Notes under the pieces: generated by a model
Told to the model about the DNA's origin: nothing
Seen by the model: the letters and a program-made list of their open reading frames with translations, nothing else
Database searches by the model: none
Assembly: GCA_934254725.1 (NCBI GenBank)
Contig: CAKQLR010000001.1
Location: 1 to 64,000 of the forward strand
Source: an uncultured Clostridia bacterium
Lineage (GTDB): Bacteria; Bacillota; Clostridia; Christensenellales; Borkfalkiaceae
Direction: 5' to 3'
Length of the DNA: 64,000 nt
Position numbers and translations under genes: made by a program
In this document: in pieces, positions 54,116 to 61,125 of the stretch
How the letters are laid out: every line of letters begins with the position of its first letter
How positions within the stretch are numbered: position 1 is the first letter of the stretch

Positions 54116-54844
54116 TTATCTGTAACCGCCGTTTACGCCGAGGACTTCGCCCGTTATGTAAGAAGCGCCATCGCTTGCGAAAAAGAGAATGGCGGAAGCG
54201 ACCTCTTCGGGGGTGCCCATTCTGCACATGGGGATTTCGTCTGCTAACGCCTGCTTTTCGACTTCCGAGAAACAATCGTTCATTCTCGTGTCTATTACGC
54301 CCGGGGTTACGCAGTTGACGGTAACGCAGGACGGGGCTAATTCCTTGGCGAGCGCCTTGGTGAACCCTATGACCGCCGCCTTGGTTGCGGAGTAACAGCT
54401 TTCGCACGAAGCGCCGACTTCGCCCCAGACGGACGAAACGGTAATTATCCTGCCCCTTTTTCTGTCCACCATTCCGCGGGCTACCGCGCGAGCTACGTTA
54501 TACACGCCGTTTACGTTTACTTTGAAAAGCACGTTCCACTCGTCCTCGGTCGTGTCCGTCATAAGTTTGACAAGGGATTTGCCCGCGTTTGCAACGAGCA
54601 CCTCGGTTGTGCCGAGAGTCCTTTCCGAAAAGGCTACCATTTCGGAGCAAGATTGTGCGTCGGATACGTCGGCACGGTAGATTTCAGCCACGCCGCCCGC
54701 TTCGATTATTTCCTTTTTGGTTGCCAGGGCGCCTTCCTCGTTGGTGCTGTAATTTATAAGAATGGCGTAACCCGCCTTTGCGAGCGCCTTAGCCGCAGCC
54801 CTGCCTATACCAGACGAGCCGCCCGTGACTATTGCTGTTTTCAT
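54116..54844 (-). CDS. Short-chain dehydrogenase, 3-oxoacyl-ACP reductase-like (FabG family)
   Basis: A 242-residue classical SDR. Cofactor loop TGGSSGIGRAAAKAL, VANAG, the catalytic serine in TVSSVWGE and YSATKAA with Tyr and Lys are all present, and the end SDGASYITGEVLGVNGGY is typical of FabG. It probably reduces a 3-oxoacyl thioester or a similar carbonyl with NADPH. No other fatty acid synthesis gene is adjacent, so a dedicated FabG role is not shown. Confidence 0.88.
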   Translation of the reverse strand: MKTAIVTGGSSGIGRAAAKALAKAGYAILINYSTNEEGALATKKEIIEAGGVAEIYRADVSDAQSCSEMVAFSERTLGTTEVLVANAGKSLVKLMTDTTEDEWNVLFKVNVNGVYNVARAVARGMVDRKRGRIITVSSVWGEVGASCESCYSATKAAVIGFTKALAKELAPSCVTVNCVTPGVIDTRMNDCFSEVEKQALADEIPMCRMGTPEEVASAILFFASDGASYITGEVLGVNGGYR

Positions 54845-54853
54845 ATTGATTTA

Positions 54854-54880
54854 CCCCCGTTTTTCGCGGATTATCGAGGT
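54854..54880 (+). repeat. Interspersed GC-core hairpin between efp and the SDR gene
   Basis: CCCCG (54855-54859) and CGAGG (54875-54879) flank the 15-nt loop TTTTTCGCGGATTAT, with a T-run after it. On the minus strand the stem is CCTCG/CGGGG with one G-U pair, so the RNA of the gene-sense strand pairs better. It is about 10 nt upstream of the SDR start. Confidence 0.55.
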
Positions 54881-54919
54881 TTTTTCGGGATTTAAAAATT
54901 CCCCGATATAACACAAAAA

Positions 54920-54943
54920 GGGTTGCGTAAAAATTCGCAACCC
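54920..54943 (-). terminator. Intrinsic terminator of efp
   Basis: GGGTTGCG and CGCAACCC form a perfect 8-bp stem 16 nt after the efp stop, followed by CTTTTTGTG on the minus strand. Confidence 0.85.
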
Positions 54944-54959
54944 GGAAAATCGACAAAAA

Positions 54960-55520
54960 TTACTTCTTGACTCTTTCCATGTATTCGCCGGTTCTCGTAT
55001 CGACGCGAATGGTTTCGCCTTCGTTTACGAACATGGGGACCTGAATTGTGATGCCCGTTTCAAGCTTTGCGGACTTGGTGGCGTTGGTAGCGGTGTTGCC
55101 TGCTACGCCCGGTTCGGATTCCACAACCAAAAGCTCTACAAAGTTTTCGCATTCTACGCTGAACGCTTCGCCCTTATAGAATTTAACCTGTACGGGGTCG
55201 TTCTCTTTGATATACATAAGAGCGTCTTCAACCTGATCGTGGTTAAGAGGAATGAGATTGTACTCTTCGTCCATGAAGTAGTAAAGACCTTCGTCATTGT
55301 AAGAATAGGTCATTCTCTTAGTTTCGATGTGCGCGTTTTCTACCTTTTCGGTCGGGTTGAAGGTCTTTTCGAGAACTGCGCCAGTTACGATGTTCTTAAG
55401 CTTGGTTCTTACGAAAGCCGCGCCCTTACCCGGTTTTACGTGCTGGAATTCTACGATGGTGTAGATGTTGCCTTCGTATTCGATGGTAACACCCTTTCTG
55501 AATTCGCCTGCTGATATCAT
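54960..55520 (-). CDS. efp: Translation elongation factor P
   Basis: A 186-residue EF-P with three beta-barrel domains. The tip loop [17 protein letters not shown] holds Lys32, the residue that may be modified, and the end is [17 protein letters not shown]. It rescues ribosomes stalled at polyproline. No modification enzyme gene (epmA or ymfI type) is nearby. It follows the M24 peptidase, a common pairing. Confidence 0.97.
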   Translation of the reverse strand: MISAGEFRKGVTIEYEGNIYTIVEFQHVKPGKGAAFVRTKLKNIVTGAVLEKTFNPTEKVENAHIETKRMTYSYNDEGLYYFMDEEYNLIPLNHDQVEDALMYIKENDPVQVKFYKGEAFSVECENFVELLVVESEPGVAGNTATNATKSAKLETGITIQVPMFVNEGETIRVDTRTGEYMERVKK

Positions 55521-55583
55521 AAGTTTACTCCTTTTTATATGCCGCGCGCATGAGTGACGGCGCTTGCGGCTTTATATGTTTTT

Positions 55584-56645
55584 TTATTTAATATTGTATT
55601 TAGCGAGTTTGCCGTCTTTTAAAACGCATAATTCCTTGGGGACGGTCATGAACGATTGGCTTTTGCCTTTTACCATGCATACAGTATCCTCTATTCTTAT
55701 GCCGAATTTGCCGTTTAAATATACGCCCGGTTCTATTGAATAAATCATTCCGTTGAACAAGCAACCCTTTCCTTTGGGGCTTACCGCGGGATATTCGTGA
55801 ATATTCAGACCTATGCCGTGACCGAGCGAGTGAGTGAAATATTCGCCGTAGCCTGCGCTTGTCAATACGTCGCGGGCTATCTTGTCCGCATCGACGCAGG
55901 ACATACCGGCTTCGATCTTATCGTAAGCGGCTTTATGCGCGGCGAGAACTGCCTGATACGCTTCGGCAAACTGCCTTGTGGGGATACCGAAGGTGAACGT
56001 TCTTGTCATATCGGAGCAGTAGCCGTTGTAGATGCAACCGAAATCCATGAGGATTACCATGCCCTCTTTAAGCTTTCTGTCGCCCGTTTCATGATGAGGC
56101 ACCGCAGAATTGGTGCCGAACGCTACGATCGTGTCGAAAGACTTGTCCGACGCGCCGTACAACTTGAAACGATATTCGAGTTCCGTTGCGACGTCTTTTT
56201 CCGTCATGCCGACTTTTATTATTTTTAAAGTTTCGCGGAATGCCTTTTCGGCTATCTCGCACGCCTTTTTAACGTTTTCTATTTCGCTTTCCGTCTTGAC
56301 GGACATCTGCTTATCGAGAATGCCGCTGACGTCTACAAGTTTTACGCCGAGCTTCTGAAGCTTTGCGTATTCCGCAACCGTAGTCTTGGAAAAATCTATA
56401 CCGAGTTCCTTTGCGTCCGCTTCCGCAAGACACTGTTTAAGCACGGTGTAATCCGCGCCCTCGTACGTCTTAATGCCCTTAGGTTCGAGCTGAGCCTGAG
56501 CCGCGTAATAATAACGGCTGTCTACAACGAATGCCGTCTGACCCTCCGTAAGTACCACGTAACCGGCGGTCGAAGAGAAACCGGTAAAATACATTCTTTG
56601 CTTTGCGTCCGTTACAAGTATAACTTTTGCTTTAGAAAAATCCAT
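55584..56645 (-). CDS. Xaa-Pro aminopeptidase/dipeptidase (M24 family)
   Basis: A 353-residue pita-bread metallopeptidase. The N-terminal creatinase-like domain (1-120) is followed by the catalytic domain with metal ligands in VILMDFGCIYNGYCSDMTRTF (two Asp), HSLGHGIGLNIHEYP (His), and YSIEPGVYLNGKFGIRIEDT (two Glu). It cleaves N-terminal residues next to proline. GAGG and AGGAG precede the ATG at 56645. It stands just upstream of efp and has its own promoter. Confidence 0.92.
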   Translation of the reverse strand: MDFSKAKVILVTDAKQRMYFTGFSSTAGYVVLTEGQTAFVVDSRYYYAAQAQLEPKGIKTYEGADYTVLKQCLAEADAKELGIDFSKTTVAEYAKLQKLGVKLVDVSGILDKQMSVKTESEIENVKKACEIAEKAFRETLKIIKVGMTEKDVATELEYRFKLYGASDKSFDTIVAFGTNSAVPHHETGDRKLKEGMVILMDFGCIYNGYCSDMTRTFTFGIPTRQFAEAYQAVLAAHKAAYDKIEAGMSCVDADKIARDVLTSAGYGEYFTHSLGHGIGLNIHEYPAVSPKGKGCLFNGMIYSIEPGVYLNGKFGIRIEDTVCMVKGKSQSFMTVPKELCVLKDGKLAKYNIK

Positions 56646-56678
56646 ACCTCGTCACTCCTGTTGTTTTTTATACAAAAT

Positions 56679-56707
56679 ATTCTATCATAAATACAGGTTA
56701 TTGTCAA
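56679..56707 (-). promoter_or_regulatory. Promoter of the M24 peptidase-efp unit
   Basis: On the minus strand TTGACA (56702-56707) and TAGAAT (56679-56684) are 17 bp apart, about 35 nt upstream of the ATG at 56645. Confidence 0.75.
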
Positions 56708-56873
56708 TAATTATTAGTTAATTTGACGGGGTTTTTAAGTATGCCTCAAGATTATTTTTGCGGGCGCCGGCGCGATGGTTTTTCTTGCGATTTTTTGCCA
56801 GCGCAGGTAAGGGCGTTTTGCCTGCGGGGGCGTTTTGCACGCAACGGCGTTTTCTACGCGTGATTTTTTCATC

Positions 56874-56921
56874 TGAAACGGCTTTTTCGGTCGCTTCTGA
56901 AACGGCTTTTTCGGTCGCTTC
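56874..56921. repeat. Exact 24-bp tandem duplication
   Basis: TGAAACGGCTTTTTCGGTCG followed by CTTC is present twice without a mismatch (56874-56897 and 56898-56921). Confidence 0.9.
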
Positions 56922-56923
56922 TG

Positions 56924-56986
56924 ATTTTACAGACCGAAGATTTTATTTTACAGACATAGACTTTAATTTTACAGACCGAAATAGAT
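56924..56986. repeat. Three 21-bp tandem units covering the nfo stop codon
   Basis: ATTTTACAGAC recurs at 56924, 56945 and 56966 with an exact 21-bp period; the first and third units also share CGAA after it. The third unit contains the nfo stop and last codons, so the array looks like copies of the 3' end of nfo. Confidence 0.85.
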
Positions 56987-57814
56987 TCTTTTCATTTCCA
57001 TTGCGTCTTCCGCCTGGGTTCCGGCGGATTCGCAGATAATAACCGGCTCGAGATTGCGCTTCTTTAAAGCGAGTGCGAGCGGGGGAAATTCTGGTCCGTA
57101 TTTATCGTCCGCAAAGGTAAGGTGGCGAACCTCTCCCTTTTCCGAATACTGTATTTTGGAAAAATGCACGTGGAAGTGCTTCATTCTTTCTTCGCCGAGC
57201 TCCGAAATAAGATAGTCAAGCCTTTCGCCGTAGTCGGCTTCGGTCCTGAGAGAGCCTTGCTCGCGCGCATTGACATGACCGAAATCCACGGTGGGAATGA
57301 AAATTTTATCCACCTTGCAGAAGGCGGCAATCTCTTCCACCGTGCCTATCTGACCGAGTTTGCCCATGGTTTCCGGACAGAACAACATATTGTCGAAACC
57401 GTTCGCGTACACGTAGTCGCAGAGGGTTTTCATGCGGTCTAACGTGAGATTTACGGCACTTTCGCGAGATTGCTTGCCCTGTGCGGCGGGGTGAAAGATA
57501 ACCCTTTTCCCGCCCATAAGTTTCAAAGCGGAGGCACTTTCCAGAATGTATTTAAAAGAATTGGAAGCCTTTTCCGTTTCGGTCGAAGCAAGGTTTATAA
57601 AGTACGGGGCGTGAACGCTTATTTCTACCTGAGCCTCTTTAAACGCTTCGCCGATTATCAGGGCTTTTTCTTCGCCCATGTTTACGCCCCTGCCGAAGGA
57701 ATACTCGAAGGCGTCAAGCCCTCTGTCTTTTACCCACTGCGCGGCTTCTTCCGTTTTTTTGTGACCTTCCAGAGTAAAGGAAATGGAGTTTCCGCTCGGT
57801 CCGAATTTAATCAT
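56969..57814 (-). CDS. nfo: Endonuclease IV-like apurinic endonuclease (TIM barrel)
   Basis: A 281-residue TIM-barrel enzyme. Metal ligands are in VHAPYFINLAS, VIFHPAAQGKQ, CPETMGKLGQIG, VDFGHVNARE, HFHVHFSK and CESAGTQAEDA, the order seen in AP endonuclease IV. It cuts DNA 5' to abasic sites. Its start overlaps the end of ribF by 8 bp, so it is the last gene of the infB-ribF cluster. The 3' end merges with a 21-bp tandem array. Confidence 0.88.
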   Translation of the reverse strand: MIKFGPSGNSISFTLEGHKKTEEAAQWVKDRGLDAFEYSFGRGVNMGEEKALIIGEAFKEAQVEISVHAPYFINLASTETEKASNSFKYILESASALKLMGGKRVIFHPAAQGKQSRESAVNLTLDRMKTLCDYVYANGFDNMLFCPETMGKLGQIGTVEEIAAFCKVDKIFIPTVDFGHVNAREQGSLRTEADYGERLDYLISELGEERMKHFHVHFSKIQYSEKGEVRHLTFADDKYGPEFPPLALALKKRNLEPVIICESAGTQAEDAMEMKRIYFGL

Positions 57815-58718
57815 TTATTTCTCCTTCGTTAAAATATTCAAGCGCGACGCGCTTATTGTCGTTAAGGGTTTCTATAAGCTCCTCTTTAGATGAAAAACGG
57901 CGTATATCGCGCAAAAACGCCACAATTTCCACTTTGATTTTCTCGCCGTAAATATCCTTTGAGAAATTTAAAAGGTGGGATTCCGTAATAATCTTTTCCA
58001 CACCGAAAGTGGGCGCGGCGCCTATGTTCGTTATTGCGGGATACGATTCGCCGCCGACGGAAACGCGGGCGATATACACGCCGACGCGGGGCATAAACTT
58101 CCCCGCGGGGAACGGAACGTTTGCGGTGGGAAAGCCGAGCTTTCTGCCTTCCGCTCTGCCCTGCTCCACAACGCCTTCGAAAAAGTAATTGTAGCCGAGC
58201 ATTTCTGAAGCAAGAGCTACCTCTCCGTTTGCAAGCGCGTTCTTTATTCTTGTGGAAGAGATTTTATCACCGAGGAACTCCACCTTGTCTGTAATGTTTA
58301 CTTCCGCAGTGTTTTTGAAAAAGTCTTTAATATCCCGATCGCTGCCGCTCCTGTTGTAGCCGAAGCGGAAATCGTAACCGCAGCAAACGCCCTTGATATT
58401 CAGGTTGTCTTTCAAGCCGGACAGGAATTGTTCTTTTGAAAGTCTGCGAAATTCTTCCGTGAAAGGAACGACGAGAAGCGAGGACACGCCGAGGGCTTCG
58501 AGCATAGCCTTTCTTTCATCGTAATTTAAAATTACCCCCGTAAAACGCGAAGAATCGGCGTCAAAACTCATTACCATAACTTCTGCGTCAAGACGCTTTG
58601 CCATGGATAATGCGGCGGAGAAAACCGTTTTGTGCCCGACGTGCAGGCTTTCGAATCTGCCGAGGCACAGCACCACGGGCGTGTTGTATTTTCGGTTAAA
58701 AGGAATTTCTTTTATCAT
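57807..58718 (-). CDS. ribF: Bifunctional riboflavin kinase/FAD synthetase RibF
   Basis: A 303-residue enzyme making FMN and then FAD. The N-terminal adenylyltransferase has LGRFESLHVGHK in place of the usual GNFDGVHLGHQ, and GYDFRFGYNRSG; ISSTRIKNALANGEV links to the kinase part with EGRKLGFPTANV and the catalytic ITNIGAAPTFG. It lies 1 nt after truB. A GC-core repeat (57899-57921) falls inside its last 40 codons, encoding the otherwise conserved FLRD stretch. Confidence 0.95.
   Translation of the reverse strand: MIKEIPFNRKYNTPVVLCLGRFESLHVGHKTVFSAALSMAKRLDAEVMVMSFDADSSRFTGVILNYDERKAMLEALGVSSLLVVPFTEEFRRLSKEQFLSGLKDNLNIKGVCCGYDFRFGYNRSGSDRDIKDFFKNTAEVNITDKVEFLGDKISSTRIKNALANGEVALASEMLGYNYFFEGVVEQGRAEGRKLGFPTANVPFPAGKFMPRVGVYIARVSVGGESYPAITNIGAAPTFGVEKIITESHLLNFSKDIYGEKIKVEIVAFLRDIRRFSSKEELIETLNDNKRVALEYFNEGEIND
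57899..57921 (+). repeat. GCGCG-core hairpin inside ribF
   Basis: GGCG (57899-57902) and CGCC (57918-57921) pair perfectly around the 15-nt loop TATATCGCGCAAAAA. It lies within coding sequence, about 85 nt upstream of nfo. Confidence 0.5.
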
Positions 58719-58719
58719 T

Positions 58720-59580
58720 TTACTCGCACTCCCTGACGTAAGCGCGCATATAGATTTTGCCGTTTGAAACCTCTCCCACGCCCCAGAATTCCGTTTCGTT
58801 GAAAACTTTATACAGCCCGTCCGAGTATTTATACTCGTCCTTTAAGCCGTTCAACAGTCTCGTCGCCTGAACGTTATTCAAAACGATTTCGGGAAAATCA
58901 AGAACATTTTCGGGAGGAATTATGTATTTTTCGGGCTCGGAGGAAGCTAAAAGCTCTTTTAAAGAGACCGAATTTTCTTTGTTGAAATACCCGGCTTCCG
59001 TCCTTTCGAGCATTGTCATGGTGGCAACGGTGCCGAGCTTTTTGGCTATGTCTCTGCAAAGCGAACGGATGTACGTTCCGCCCCTGCATTCTATTTTAAA
59101 AAGGTACGCGTTTTTGCCCTCCGAGCCGACAAGCGACAGGTTATCTATCACGACTTTTTTGGCGGGAAGTTCGAACCTGACGCCCTTACGGGCTAAATCA
59201 TAGCCGCGCTTTCCGTCCACCATTATAGCAGAAAACCTTGGCGGGACTTGTTCTATTTCACCCGAGAAGTCACATAAAACAGCGATTATCTCATCTTTTT
59301 CAGGAATTCTTCCGCCTGTTTTTATTACTCTTCCCTCTAAATCGAAGGAGTCGGTTTCGTACCCGAAAGTGAACTGCGCAAGGTAGACTTTCTTTTTATC
59401 GAGGAGAAAATCGAAAAGCCTTGTGGCTTTGCCTATGCCGACGGGAAGTACGCCCGAAGCGAGCGGATCGAGAGTGCCCATATGCCCGCACTTGTAGTTT
59501 ATTTTCTTTTTCGTTTTATTTACAACGTAGGTGGAGCCGTCGCACTTCGATTTATATACGTTAATAAAACCGTTCTTCAA
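58720..59580 (-). CDS. truB: tRNA pseudouridine(55) synthase TruB
   Basis: A 286-residue enzyme modifying U55 in the T loop of tRNAs. The catalytic aspartate lies in HMGTLDPLASGVLPVGIGKATRL; PPRFSAIMVDGKRGYDLAR and CRGGTYIRSLCRDIAKKLG are the other family motifs. It sits between nrnA and ribF, as in many Bacillota. Confidence 0.97.
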   Translation of the reverse strand: MKNGFINVYKSKCDGSTYVVNKTKKKINYKCGHMGTLDPLASGVLPVGIGKATRLFDFLLDKKKVYLAQFTFGYETDSFDLEGRVIKTGGRIPEKDEIIAVLCDFSGEIEQVPPRFSAIMVDGKRGYDLARKGVRFELPAKKVVIDNLSLVGSEGKNAYLFKIECRGGTYIRSLCRDIAKKLGTVATMTMLERTEAGYFNKENSVSLKELLASSEPEKYIIPPENVLDFPEIVLNNVQATRLLNGLKDEYKYSDGLYKVFNETEFWGVGEVSNGKIYMRAYVRECE

Positions 59581-59598
59581 ATTTTTACACCGCCCGTT

Positions 59599-60576
59599 TT
59601 ACAGATAGTTGCCGACGGTGAACACTATTTTATCCACCACGTCCTCGTAGTAGCCGTTAAGCATACAGCCGCTTGCGAGTATGTGACCGCCTCCGCCGAA
59701 GCGGGAAGCTATTTCGTTTACGTTCGCAGTGCCTTTGGAGCGGAAGCTGAGTTTGAATTTTTTATCGCCCGTTTCCATAATGCTTACGGCAACTTCGACC
59801 CCCTCTACGCTGAGCGGAAAATCTATAAACCCCTCGGTCATATCTGTGGAGGCGCCCGTTTTTTCAAAATCGGTTTTGCGCACGGAAATGACTGCAAGCT
59901 TGCCGTCGTGGTAGATCTTCATCCCCGATATGACGAGCGCGAACAGTCTGGCACGGACGAGTTTTTGTTCTTTAAAAAGCTTGTACACTATCTCGTGAAG
60001 GTCTGCGCCCGCTTTTTTAAGTACGGCGGCGACTTCGAGAGTATTTTCGGTTACGTTGCTGTGGGCAAACGCACCAGTATCCGTAACTATGCCGAGCATG
60101 ATTTCGGTTGCGATTCTTTCGTCTATCCGTTTATCTTCCTCACCGCGGAACAGCTCCGTTATGAGTTCGTATATATTTTCGCAGTTAGCCGCTCTGTCGC
60201 AAACGTAGTTGTATTTCGCGTACAGGCTGTTTGAAATGTGGTGGTCTATGTTGAACGTGTTTTTGCACGACTGAAAGAGCGTAGAATAATCGCCGAGCAT
60301 TCCCTCCGTAGAGCAATCGACCGCAATATGTACGTCAAAACGCGCGTTATCGGGCAGTTTTGTGTAATTTTCGTTTATGGAAAGGAACGAAAATTTCTGC
60401 GGAATTTCCGACGGACAGACAAGGCGGCACTCCACACCGAACTTCTCGAGCGCGTGTTTAAGCGCGACGGCAGAACCTAAAGTGTCGCCGTCCGGTCTGA
60501 CGTGAGAGAATATCAACGCGCTTTTAACCGTTTTAAGTTTTTCAGCTATTTCCGTTATCGTCGTCTTCGTTTTCAC
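59599..60576 (-). CDS. nrnA: DHH-family oligoribonuclease/PAP phosphatase NrnA
   Basis: A 325-residue DHH/DHHA1 phosphoesterase. SHVRPDGDTLGSAVAL, VDCS, NIDHHISNSLYAKYNYV (the DHH motif) and TDTGAFAHSNVTENTL give the two-manganese site; FRSKGTANVNEIASRFGGGGHILASG is the DHHA1 substrate domain. NrnA degrades very short RNAs and pAp. Its ATG at 60576 overlaps the end of rbfA by 35 bp. Confidence 0.95.
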   Translation of the reverse strand: MKTKTTITEIAEKLKTVKSALIFSHVRPDGDTLGSAVALKHALEKFGVECRLVCPSEIPQKFSFLSINENYTKLPDNARFDVHIAVDCSTEGMLGDYSTLFQSCKNTFNIDHHISNSLYAKYNYVCDRAANCENIYELITELFRGEEDKRIDERIATEIMLGIVTDTGAFAHSNVTENTLEVAAVLKKAGADLHEIVYKLFKEQKLVRARLFALVISGMKIYHDGKLAVISVRKTDFEKTGASTDMTEGFIDFPLSVEGVEVAVSIMETGDKKFKLSFRSKGTANVNEIASRFGGGGHILASGCMLNGYYEDVVDKIVFTVGNYL

Positions 60577-60922
60577 TGTAAGTCAATCCTTCGAGTAGTT
60601 TATCTATCTTTTCGCCGTAGTCCTGCGACTTATCCGTCATAAAATGGAGTTCCGGCACGGTTCTTATGTGCATCATTACGCCGAGTTCTTTGCGAATGAA
60701 ACCGGCGGAGGAAGCTATTGCGTCGAACGTTCTTTTTTTGCTTTCTTCCGTTCCCGAAAAAACGCTGACGTATACTTTTGCGTGCTTCAGGTCGTTGGTT
60801 ACGTCAACGTCGGATATGCTGAAAAGTTCGCATATATCGGGATTTTTCACCTTGCTTTGAAGTATTTCGTATATATTTTTTCTGAATTCGCCAGAAAGGC
60901 GCTGTTCGCGGAGTTTCTTCAT
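60542..60922 (-). CDS. rbfA: 30S ribosome-binding factor A
   Basis: A 126-residue KH-like protein needed for 16S rRNA 5'-end maturation and cold adaptation. Family features are the LREQRLSGEFRKNIYEILQSKVKNP start, SISDVDVTNDLKHAKVYVSVF, GFIRKELGVMMHIRTVPELHFMTDKS and an acidic C-terminal tail. It follows infB, with a 203-bp structured gap. Confidence 0.95.
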   Translation of the reverse strand: MKKLREQRLSGEFRKNIYEILQSKVKNPDICELFSISDVDVTNDLKHAKVYVSVFSGTEESKKRTFDAIASSAGFIRKELGVMMHIRTVPELHFMTDKSQDYGEKIDKLLEGLTYSENEDDDNGNS

Positions 60923-61048
60923 ATTTTCGTCTCCTTTATTTTGTTGGTTTTTCTTTTATTATCCCCGAAAGAGAAATTTTTATCGGTTAAAAAAACGAAT
61001 TACGTTCGGCTTGCGCCGAGAGTTTTTCTTTTCCGAGTAGTAAAAGAT

Positions 61049-61096
61049 AACCGAGGAAATTACGAGCTTGTTGTTACTTTCGCGGTTTCCTCGGTT
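61049..61096 (-). terminator. Long-loop inverted repeat between infB and rbfA
   Basis: AACCGAGGAAA and TTTCCTCGGTT form a perfect 11-bp stem with a 26-nt loop, 30 nt past the infB stop. ATCTTTTAC follows on the minus strand, so it may be a partial terminator that lowers expression of the downstream genes. A second small hairpin, TCGGC-TTGC-GCCGA, lies at 61006-61019. Confidence 0.55.
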
Positions 61097-61125
61097 GCCA
61101 AGCGGAGTTTATCCGCCGTTATTTA

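Larger units (their letters stand above)
56646..56968. other. 323-bp spacer with promoter and stacked tandem repeats
   Basis: The left end holds the M24 peptidase promoter. From about 56797 the sequence is built of repeats: loose copies of GGCGTTTTGC, two exact 24-bp units at 56874-56921, and 21-bp units at 56924-56986 that run into the end of nfo. No gene is visible. Confidence 0.6.
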
